A model generated the notes under the pieces. It ran no database searches, was not told the DNA's origin, and worked only from the letters and a program-made list of their open reading frames with translations. A program made the position numbers and the translations under genes. This document shows, piece by piece, positions 1 to 4,553 of a stretch of DNA of 8,733 nucleotides. Within the stretch, counting starts at the first letter, position 1, and every line of letters starts with the position of its first letter. The stretch comes from CAIWXH01 sp964555675. Lineage in GTDB: Bacteria; Chloroflexota; Chloroflexia; Chloroflexales; Chloroflexaceae. The stretch spans positions 1 to 8,733 of the forward strand of contig CAZKTU010000264.1 in assembly GCA_964555675.1 (NCBI GenBank). The letters are read 5' to 3'.

Positions 1-2
1 GG

Positions 3-1241
3 CTGGGCCCTTTGCGCTCGCACCTGGTCGCCCACCCCGAGGGTGTAAAGCACGTGCTGCAAGAGCACGTCAAGAACTACACCAAGGACCATATCAGCTA
101 CGGGATGGTGCGCTGGGTGGTGGGCGACGGGCTGCTGACCAGCCAGGGCGAGACCTGGCTGCGGCAGCGGCGCCTGGCCCAGCCCGCCTTCCACCGCCAG
201 CGCATCGCCGGCCTGGGCGAGCTGATGGTCCAGCGCAGCGAGGAGCTGCTGGCGAGCTGGGAGCCGGCCATCGCCCAGGGCCGCCCCCTCGACATCGGCG
301 AGGAGATGATGCGCCTGGCCCTGAGCATCGTCGGCGACGCCCTGTTCGGGACGAATGTGGCCGACCAGACCCAGGTGATCAGCCGGAACTTCAACCTGCT
401 GAGCGAGCAGTTCGTCACCCGCTTCCGCACCGGCAATGTGCTGCCGCCCGTGCTGCCCACGGGCTACAACCGCCAGTGGCAGGCCGCCCTGCGCGAGATG
501 GACCGGGTGGTCTACGCGATCATCGCCGAGCGCCGCCGCCGCGCCGAGGACACGGGCGATCTGCTCTCGATGCTCATGCTGGCCCGCGACGAAGAGACCG
601 GCGCCCAGATGGACGACAAGGCCCTGCGCGACGAGGTGATCACCATGTTGATCGCCGGGCACGAGACCACGGCAACGGCCCTGACCTGGGCCTGGGGTCT
701 GCTCAGCGCCCACCCCGCCGTGGCCGAGCGCCTCTACGCCGAGCTCGACGCCGTGCTGGGCGACCGCGCGCCCACGGCCGCCGACGTGCCGAGCCTGACC
801 TACACGCGCATGGTGATCGACGAGACCATGCGGCTCTACCCGCCGGTCTACATCCTCAGCCGCAAAGTCATGGCCGACGACGTGATCGGGGGCTACACCC
901 TCCCCAGGGGCAGCGCGGTCGACCTGAGCCCCTACGTGACCCACCGCCACCCCGACTTCTGGCCCGACCCCGAGCGCTTCGACCCCGAGCGCTTCACCCC
1001 TGAGCGAGTGGCCCAGCGCCATAAGTACGCGTACGTGCCCTTCAGCACCGGCCCGCGCATGTGCATCGGCAACAGCTTCGCGCTGATGGAGGCGACCCTG
1101 ATCATGGCCAGCGTCGCCCGGCGCCACCGCCTGCGCCTCGCCGCCGACGGGCTGCCCGCCCCCGAGCCGCTGGTCACCCTGCGCCCAAGGGGCGGCATGC
1201 CGATGGTGATCGAGCGACGCCAGGCCCCGGTCAGCGCATAA
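3..1241 (+). CDS. Cytochrome P450, N-terminus cut off by the window edge
   Basis: Heme-thiolate monooxygenase that would use O2 and electrons from a redox partner to hydroxylate a hydrophobic substrate; the substrate cannot be read from the sequence. The frame is open to the left edge, reading Leu-Gly-Pro before the TTG at 12, so that TTG is internal and roughly 40-60 residues are missing. Numbering from that TTG: the I-helix oxygen-binding motif AGHETT is at 215-220, the ExxR pair is E271/R274 followed by LYPP, a PERF-type segment (FDPERF) is near 320, and the heme loop FSTGPRMCIG starts at F344 with ligand Cys351. All key residues are present. The style (ETMRLYPP, AGHETT) resembles the CYP102/CYP110/CYP4-like fatty-acid group rather than CYP101 types. 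No ferredoxin or reductase gene is visible. It converges with the phosphodiesterase gene, leaving 23 bp between stop codons. Family is secure; subfamily and substrate are not. Confidence 0.96.
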   Translation: MGPLRSHLVAHPEGVKHVLQEHVKNYTKDHISYGMVRWVVGDGLLTSQGETWLRQRRLAQPAFHRQRIAGLGELMVQRSEELLASWEPAIAQGRPLDIGEEMMRLALSIVGDALFGTNVADQTQVISRNFNLLSEQFVTRFRTGNVLPPVLPTGYNRQWQAALREMDRVVYAIIAERRRRAEDTGDLLSMLMLARDEETGAQMDDKALRDEVITMLIAGHETTATALTWAWGLLSAHPAVAERLYAELDAVLGDRAPTAADVPSLTYTRMVIDETMRLYPPVYILSRKVMADDVIGGYTLPRGSAVDLSPYVTHRHPDFWPDPERFDPERFTPERVAQRHKYAYVPFSTGPRMCIGNSFALMEATLIMASVARRHRLRLAADGLPAPEPLVTLRPRGGMPMVIERRQAPVSA

Positions 1242-1264
1242 GGCATGGCTCAGGGGAGATCACA

Positions 1265-1981
1265 TCACGCGCGCCCGACAGCCGCGAGGCCCACATCGGG
1301 TTTGTTGGTGATAATCCCGGTCGCGCCCACGGCGGCCAGGGCGGCCATACGCTCGGGATCGTCGACGGTCCAGACATTCACCTGGTAGCCGGCCCGGCGC
1401 ACCACCGGGATGACCTGGTCGAGCATGGGCAGGTCGTGATAGGGGTGCCAGGCGGTGGCGGCGACGGCGCGCAGGGCGAAGAAGGGCCAGAGCTCGCGGG
1501 CGCGCACATCGGGGCGGCGGGTGTCGGTGCCCATCAGGTAGCCCAGGCGCACCTCGGGGGCCGCGGCGCGCAGCTCGTGGAGGGCCGCCTCGACGAAGGA
1601 CGAGACGATCACCTGCTCGACGACCCCGAACTCGCGCAGAAGCGCGGCACAGCGTGTGGCCATGCCCGCCGTCTTCAGCTCGACATTGAGGGCCATGCCG
1701 GTCTCGGCGGCGAAGCCGAGGGCGTCCTCGAGGGCCGGCACGCGCTCGCCGCCGATATCGAGGCGTTGCAGCTCGGCCAGCGTACATTCGCTCACCGGGC
1801 GCGGGCGGCCGTCCCACCGCTCGGTGGTATCGTCGTGGAAGACCGCCAGGCGCCCATCGGCCGTGGGCAACACGTCCAGCTCGATCATGTCGGCGCCCTG
1901 CCTATGGGCCAGGGCGAAGGCCGCCATGGTGTTCTCGGGGGCGTAGGCTGACGCACCCCTGTGGGCGATGATGAGGGTCAT
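1265..1981 (-). CDS. Glycerophosphodiester phosphodiesterase (GDPD family)
   Basis: Hydrolyses glycerophosphodiesters (deacylated phospholipid head groups) to sn-glycerol-3-phosphate and an alcohol, using a divalent metal. The 238-residue product is a single TIM-barrel domain of normal length for the short cytosolic UgpQ type. Visible signature residues: HRG at 7-9, E34-x-D36, the H49-D50 pair, the E101-x-K103 strand (VELK), and a C-terminal NVWTVDDPERM followed by GIITNKPD. There is no signal peptide, so it should act in the cytoplasm. ATG at 1981 is chosen because the family starts a few residues before IIAHRG. The open frame continues upstream to 2071, but that part encodes a hairpin and a promoter, not conserved protein. 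The Shine-Dalgarno is weak (GGTGAG, roughly 8-13 nt upstream). No glycerol-3-phosphate transporter is adjacent, so it may serve general lipid turnover. Confidence 0.93.
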   Translation of the reverse strand: MTLIIAHRGASAYAPENTMAAFALAHRQGADMIELDVLPTADGRLAVFHDDTTERWDGRPRPVSECTLAELQRLDIGGERVPALEDALGFAAETGMALNVELKTAGMATRCAALLREFGVVEQVIVSSFVEAALHELRAAAPEVRLGYLMGTDTRRPDVRARELWPFFALRAVAATAWHPYHDLPMLDQVIPVVRRAGYQVNVWTVDDPERMAALAAVGATGIITNKPDVGLAAVGRA

Positions 1982-2016
1982 GGTCTGCTCACCGGCGCGT
2001 CGCGCGCCAACACAGA

Positions 2017-2041
2017 GCGGCGAGGGAAGGTCCCTCGCCGC
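2017..2041 (-). repeat. 11-bp-stem hairpin over the predicted start of the phosphodiesterase mRNA
   Basis: Perfect inverted repeat GCGGCGAGGGA / TCCCTCGCCGC with a 3-nt loop. Neither strand has a T-run after it, so it is a poor terminator for the SWIM gene upstream. It coincides with the transcription start predicted from the promoter at 2043-2071 (about 2036). It could be an operator at +1 or a 5' mRNA stabilising stem. The structure is certain; the role is inference. Confidence 0.6.
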
Positions 2042-2042
2042 C

Positions 2043-2071
2043 AGTATCTTCGAGCAGGCCCCAGCCGTCAA
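2043..2071 (-). promoter_or_regulatory. Sigma-70-type promoter for the phosphodiesterase gene
   Basis: On the minus strand, TTGACG (2066-2071) is followed after exactly 17 bp by GATACT (2043-2048). The other promoters in this window use TATACT, so the -10 differs from them at one position. The start would fall near 2036, giving a leader of about 55 nt before the ATG at 1981. It lies between the SWIM gene and the phosphodiesterase gene, so the two need not share a transcript. Confidence 0.5.
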
Positions 2072-2157
2072 GGCCGGGCGCAGGAGCGTGCGTTGTCAGT
2101 GGTGGGTGCGGGCGGGCGGCCGCGGGGCGTTGCCCGCGTCGGCCCGGGTCGGAACGC

Positions 2158-2451
2158 TTATGCGGGGACGGTCTCGGCGCTTGGGGTGTTCGCGGAGAGG
2201 GCGAGCTCGGCCTGGCGAGCCTCTTCGTTCAACATCGGGTTCAGGATCCGCTGCATGGCCATCACGTGGGCACAAGTGCCCCAGCCGCTGAAGAACGAGC
2301 AATCACAGCTCCAGTGGCCTTCGGAGAGGGCGATCACATGGTTGCTGTTGCCGCCGTGAAAAGTGGCGCGTAGGTCGTCGAACTTAATGCGCTCGGGCTC
2401 CTCGGCGTAGCGGCGGGCCTTCTCGATCTTGCCAATCAGATCTGAGTGCAT
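2158..2451 (-). CDS. Small SWIM zinc-finger protein
   Basis: A 97-residue protein with a SWIM-type zinc site: C49-x-C51-x8-C60-x-H62 (sequence WSCDCSFFSGWGTCAH). SWIM fingers bind DNA or protein partners and are known in SWI2/SNF2 helicases, MuDR transposases and Rad51-paralogue partners such as Sws1/Shu2. Here the finger is nearly the whole protein: a charged N-terminal helix (about 5-21), a short beta-like section (FDDLRATF...NHVIAL), the finger, then an acidic, Ala-rich tail. The ATG at 2451 is fixed by a perfect AGGAGGTG at 2456-2463, 6 nt away; the frame runs upstream to 2520 but only through leader sequence. No helicase, transposase or recombinase lies nearby, so it is an orphan finger of unknown role. 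Its only convincing promoter lies beyond an intrinsic terminator (2513-2557), which suggests expression by readthrough. The fold call is strong; no function is proposed. Confidence 0.88.
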   Translation of the reverse strand: MHSDLIGKIEKARRYAEEPERIKFDDLRATFHGGNSNHVIALSEGHWSCDCSFFSGWGTCAHVMAMQRILNPMLNEEARQAELALSANTPSAETVPA

Positions 2452-2455
2452 CGGA

Positions 2456-2463
2456 CACCTCCT
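2456..2463 (-). promoter_or_regulatory. Perfect Shine-Dalgarno of the SWIM gene
   Basis: AGGAGGTG on the minus strand, with its AGGAGG core 6 nt from the ATG at 2451. It decides the start among several in-frame options. Confidence 0.85.
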
Positions 2464-2472
2464 GTATAGCCT

Positions 2473-2512
2473 GAACGACCCTGTCCAGTCTCCGACTACC
2501 GAACGACCCCTG
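2473..2512 (-). repeat. Direct repeat CAGGG(G)TCGTTC between terminator and SWIM gene
   Basis: Two copies read on the minus strand: CAGGGGTCGTTC (2501-2512) and CAGGGTCGTTC (2473-2483), differing by one G. They lie in the short leader after the terminator and before the Shine-Dalgarno. They could be a protein-binding site on DNA or RNA, or chance; no known site is recognised. Confidence 0.4.
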
Positions 2513-2557
2513 AAAAACAACAGGGGCGGCAGCAGGACATATCCCTGCGCCGCCCCT
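2513..2557 (-). terminator. Strong intrinsic terminator upstream of the SWIM gene
   Basis: On the minus strand, arm AGGGGCGGC-GCAGG (2544-2557) pairs with CCTGC-T-GCCGCCCCT (2522-2536). This gives 9 + 5 bp with one bulged T (2531), plus a possible G-U pair, and a 5-nt ATATG loop. TTGTTTTT follows at once. On the plus strand the hairpin is not followed directly by a T-run, so the direction is minus. It stands between the promoter at 2636-2664 and the SWIM gene at 2451, and its first base pair overlaps the stop codon of the leader ORF. That position fits an attenuator better than ordinary gene-end termination. Confidence 0.82.
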
Positions 2558-2619
2558 AGGAACCTACCATATTTGTGATTTTTGCCCCCATCGCGATTCC
2601 TCCTATAGAGGTTAAGGGG
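2553..2619 (-). promoter_or_regulatory. Alternative pairing that would exclude the terminator
   Basis: In the minus-strand transcript CCCCT-T-AACCT (2609-2619) can pair with AGGTT-CCT-AGGGG (2553-2565): two 5-bp helices around a small 1x3 internal loop. This takes up AGGGG, the first five bases of the terminator's first arm, so the two structures are mutually exclusive. The loop would hold the Shine-Dalgarno and most of the leader ORF. It is weaker than the terminator stem, so it would need help from a paused ribosome or a protein. Hand-folded, no energy computed. Confidence 0.35.
2556..2591 (-). CDS. Probable 11-codon leader peptide (MGAKITNMVGS)
   Basis: ATG at 2591 with a perfect AGGAGG (2599-2604) 7 nt upstream, running to TAG at 2556-2558. 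Its start lies about 40 nt inside the transcript predicted from the promoter at 2636-2664. The peptide shows no run of one amino acid, unlike classical trp- or his-type leaders, and no membrane or toxin character. The stop codon overlaps the first base of the terminator stem, so a ribosome ending translation there would cover the first arm and block the hairpin. The likely product is therefore the act of translation rather than the peptide. Seen: start, Shine-Dalgarno, stop and overlap. Inferred: that it is translated and regulatory. Confidence 0.5.
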   Translation of the reverse strand: MGAKITNMVGS

Positions 2620-2635
2620 TTCTTAATGTGGGGTT

Positions 2636-2664
2636 AGTATACACCCCAGATCGGGGCGAGTCAA
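2636..2664 (-). promoter_or_regulatory. Near-consensus sigma-70 promoter for the leader ORF and SWIM gene
   Basis: On the minus strand, TTGACT (2659-2664), 17 bp, then TATACT (2636-2641). The start would be near 2629. GGGGT (2630-2634) and ACCCC (2643-2647) form an inverted repeat around the -10, and CCCC/GGGG (2644-2647, 2653-2656) forms another inside the spacer; either could be an operator. It is the only good minus-strand promoter between the hydrolase gene and the SWIM gene. Confidence 0.75.
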
Positions 2665-2692
2665 GGGAATCTTTCACCTTTCGTCACGGTGG

Positions 2693-2714
2693 CAAAACCG
2701 CTTCCCAATGCGGT
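2693..2714 (-). terminator. Weak terminator-like hairpin after the hydrolase gene
   Basis: On the minus strand ACCGC (2710-2714) and GCGGT (2697-2701) flank an 8-nt loop, with TTT following. Five base pairs is short. It lies about 65 bp past the hydrolase stop codon and is the best terminator candidate there. Confidence 0.3.
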
Positions 2715-2777
2715 AAAACGCCGCTTTTCACATTATTATGACCGTTGAAGTTTCGCCCCTCTACTATCGCACGTCGT

Positions 2778-3629
2778 TCACCCTACACGCATGCGTGCGG
2801 CCAGCGATAGGATGCGCTGGCCATAGCCGACGCCCGGCACCGCCCAGCGCCCGTCGAGTTCGGGGAAGGTGATCGCCACGCCGCGGTTCGAGCGGCCCAG
2901 GGGCCTGAAGGAGAGGGCGAAGTCGATCAGCGCGCGCTGGTAGTCGTCGCCCGCGCCGATCGGCAGGGCGTAGGCGAGCAGGCGGCCCAGGTGGGCCATG
3001 ATGCCGTCGCCGTCCCAGGTGGCGAAGCTCACACCCTCGCGCCAGACCGTGCCGTCCCAGGCCCAATGCTTGCCGGGGGGCACCTCAGGCACGCCGGGCA
3101 GGGTCGCCCCCGTCACGCCGATACCGGCCGGGTTGCGCCGCGGCCGCGCGCACCACCACGAGGTCAGGCTGCCGGTCTCGTGGGCGCACTGGGCCAGGGC
3201 GAGGAACCAGTCGACGCCGGCCTGGTTGCCGATACGGGCGTAGGCGTCCACGATCTGCTCGATGTCATAGAGCGTGTACTGGCTCGAGCGGGCGGCCAGC
3301 CAGGTGATCGCCTGCTCGCGCGTGCCCGACGGGTTGGTCATGATATAGCCCAGATCGTTCGGCCACGGCTCGGGCTCAGGACCAGGCCCGGGGCTGGGCT
3401 CAGGGCTGGGCTCGGGGCTTGGCTCGGGGCTGGGCTCGGGGCTTGGCTCGGGGCTCGGCTCGGGGCTCGGCTCGGGGCTCGGCTCGGGGCTCGGCTGCGG
3501 GGGATTGATCAGAATGGGCAGGTAGCTCTTGTGGGGCGGCTCCTGGGCCTGGGCCACCCCGATCTGCCTGACGGCTCCGACGGCCGCAACACTTGCCGCA
3601 ATGCGCAGGAAGTCTCTTCGTGATGCCAT
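2778..3629 (-). CDS. Tat-exported glucosaminidase/lysozyme-like cell-wall hydrolase with PSPE-repeat linker
   Basis: A 283-residue secreted protein predicted to cut the glycan strands of peptidoglycan. Order: Tat signal peptide 1-28 (SRRDFLR twin-arginine motif, Ala-rich core, probable cleavage after AQA), a linker of eight PSPE units and one PSPG unit (46-81), then a helical domain of about 190 residues. That domain holds ALAQCAHETGSLTSWW with E151 as the likely catalytic glutamate, then RPRRNPAGIGVTG, which resembles the glucosaminidase (lysozyme subfamily 2, GH73-like) fold. The ATG at 3629 is chosen because the signal peptide begins there. The frame is open to 3848, but that part covers promoter and operator DNA. 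The Shine-Dalgarno is poor (GAGCAG). It is divergent from the TetR gene, and their promoters overlap, so joint control is possible. Alternative: a non-catalytic wall-binding protein. Export signal and linker are certain; the exact hydrolase class is less so. Confidence 0.85.
   Translation of the reverse strand: MASRRDFLRIAASVAAVGAVRQIGVAQAQEPPHKSYLPILINPPQPSPEPSPEPSPEPSPEPSPEPSPEPSPEPSPEPSPGPGPEPEPWPNDLGYIMTNPSGTREQAITWLAARSSQYTLYDIEQIVDAYARIGNQAGVDWFLALAQCAHETGSLTSWWCARPRRNPAGIGVTGATLPGVPEVPPGKHWAWDGTVWREGVSFATWDGDGIMAHLGRLLAYALPIGAGDDYQRALIDFALSFRPLGRSNRGVAITFPELDGRWAVPGVGYGQRILSLAARMRVG
3387..3494 (-). repeat. Nine 12-bp tandem repeats encoding (Pro-Ser-Pro-Glu)n
   Basis: Nine in-frame 12-bp units encode eight PSPE and one PSPG. 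Most units read CTCGGCTCGGGG or CTTGGCTCGGGG on the plus strand; the four nearest the signal peptide are almost identical and the distal ones have drifted. This suggests recent slippage or unequal exchange at one end. The product is a stiff, acidic spacer between the membrane side and the hydrolase domain. Confidence 0.93.
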
Positions 3630-3776
3630 AGTGCTGCTCGGGTAAATGCTTCGTCTACGCTCCTTAACGCAACCAACGGCCCAGGCGACAGCCGGTAGAT
3701 GACAGGAACCTTGCAGCCCCTGTAGTAGAAGCTGCCCTGAGGGTGGCCCGGCTGAAAACTGGGGCCATGCACACCC

Positions 3777-3805
3777 TTGACAAAACCTTTGCACAGATAT
3801 ATACT
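3777..3805 (+). promoter_or_regulatory. Consensus sigma-70 promoter of the TetR-exporter operon
   Basis: TTGACA (3777-3782), exactly 17 bp, TATACT (3800-3805). Start expected near 3812, inside the operator at 3807-3824, so repressor binding would block it. A second perfect -10 hexamer, TATAAT, is at 3830-3835, but the hexamer 17 bp before it (TTCCTG) is a poor -35; it may be a minor second start. Confidence 0.78.
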
Positions 3806-3825
3806 CTTCCTGACCGGTCGGTAAA
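3798..3825 (-). promoter_or_regulatory. Candidate promoter of the cell-wall hydrolase gene
   Basis: On the minus strand TTTACC (3820-3825), 16 bp, TATATA (3798-3803). The match is moderate. Its -10 overlaps the -10 of the TetR promoter (3800-3805), so polymerase could not occupy both at once. The operator lies in its spacer. The leader would be about 160 nt; no known riboswitch class is recognised in it. Confidence 0.4.
3807..3824. promoter_or_regulatory. TetR-type operator, site 1
   Basis: Imperfect 18-bp palindrome of the form TTnCnGACCGGTCnGnAA, centred on ACC|GGT (3815/3816), with 14 of 18 positions symmetric. GACCGGTC-centred palindromes are common for TetR-family repressors. It covers the predicted transcription start of the TetR gene and the spacer of the divergent promoter. 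Confidence 0.7.
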
Positions 3826-3847
3826 GTAGTATAATGAAGACGAAGCA

Positions 3848-3863
3848 CTTACTGACCGGTAAG
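3848..3863. promoter_or_regulatory. TetR-type operator, site 2
   Basis: CTTACTGACCGGTAAG repeats the TGACCGGT core of site 1 exactly 42 bp away (3853 against 3811), or four helical turns, so two repressor dimers would sit on the same DNA face. Its outer arms CTTAC/GTAAG are symmetric, but the GTCGG part of site 1 is missing, so binding may be weaker. Confidence 0.55.
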
Positions 3864-3872
3864 ACAACCACT

Positions 3873-4505
3873 ATGGAAACACAGGACCTACAACCAGTCA
3901 ACGCCCCCACCGCCGTGAAGATCGTGGACGCCGCGGGCCACCTCTTCATGCAGCGGGGCTACAAGGCCGTGTCGATCACCGACATCATCAAGGCCGCCGA
4001 GATCACCAAGCCGACCCTGTACTACTACTTCACCGACAAGGAGGAGCTGTTCGTCCAGATGGGCCTGCGGGTGATGGCCGAGATGGGCGAGCGCATGAGC
4101 TCCGCCGCGCAAACCCCGGGCGGCACCGCCGAGCGCCTGCGCGCCCTGGCCACCGTCCTGATGGGCGATACAGACAAAGACATGCGCATGATGCGCCACG
4201 AGATGTTCGAGCATCTCGGGCCCACCCAGCGCTCGCGCCTGGCCCGGGCCTTCTTCCTGCACCTCTTCTCGCCCGTACTGCAGGTGATGGAAGAGGGTAC
4301 GACCCAGGGCGACCTGACCCGCTACCCGCCGATTACGCTCGCCAAGATGTTCATGGGCATGGCCGAATCGTTCCAGGAGTTCGGCCCCCGCGACGTTGCC
4401 GACAAGAACCCGCACCACGAGGACATGTTCGGGCCCGAAGAGCTCGACACCACCGTTCTGGTCGACCTGTTTATGCACGGCGTCGGCGGGGCCGACCGAA
4501 CCTAG
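3873..4505 (+). CDS. TetR-family transcriptional regulator of the exporter operon
   Basis: A 210-residue protein of normal TetR size. The N-terminal DNA-binding domain is clear (about 15-60): AAGHLFMQRGYKAVSITDIIKAAEITKPTLYYYFTDKEELF in the usual arrangement, with the helix-turn-helix at about 33-52. The C-terminal part is a helical ligand and dimer domain (roughly 70-210) with no recognisable ligand signature; it contains unusual Met-rich stretches (DKDMRMMRHEMFEH). It leads the adaptor, ATPase and permease genes, and a pair of TGACCGGT operators precedes it, so self-repression and control of the pump are likely. Start: ATG 3873 is preferred because the in-frame ATG at 3834 lies inside a TATAAT hexamer and its extra 13 codons would contain operator 2. 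Neither start has a good Shine-Dalgarno, so the longer form stays possible if the upstream promoter is used. Confidence 0.92.
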   Translation: METQDLQPVNAPTAVKIVDAAGHLFMQRGYKAVSITDIIKAAEITKPTLYYYFTDKEELFVQMGLRVMAEMGERMSSAAQTPGGTAERLRALATVLMGDTDKDMRMMRHEMFEHLGPTQRSRLARAFFLHLFSPVLQVMEEGTTQGDLTRYPPITLAKMFMGMAESFQEFGPRDVADKNPHHEDMFGPEELDTTVLVDLFMHGVGGADRT

Positions 4506-4553
4506 TTGCAGATGACCGGCGCCCCGTCAGGCGCCCCAACGAGGAAAGCACCA

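Noticed and set aside
1061..1951. 296-codon plus-strand frame across the end of the P450 and the phosphodiesterase
   Set aside because: It crosses two real genes in other frames, and the product is His/Gly/Arg-rich with no recognisable fold.
3387..3494. Regular short repeats as a CRISPR array
   Set aside because: The unit is 12 bp with no unique spacers and encodes an in-frame Pro-Ser-Pro-Glu linker.
3630..3790. Riboswitch in the long hydrolase leader (c-di-GMP or c-di-AMP types are plausible for wall enzymes)
   Set aside because: No conserved core of those classes could be found; only short, non-specific pairings are visible.
3630..3848. 73-codon N-terminal extension of the wall hydrolase
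   Set aside because: It would put a non-conserved Cys/Gln-rich stretch before a clear Tat signal peptide and would cover the promoter-operator region.
3834..3872. Longer TetR start (MKTKHLLTGKTTT extension)
   Set aside because: The ATG overlaps a TATAAT hexamer, the added codons contain operator 2, and no ribosome site precedes it. Kept as a minor possibility in the TetR entry.
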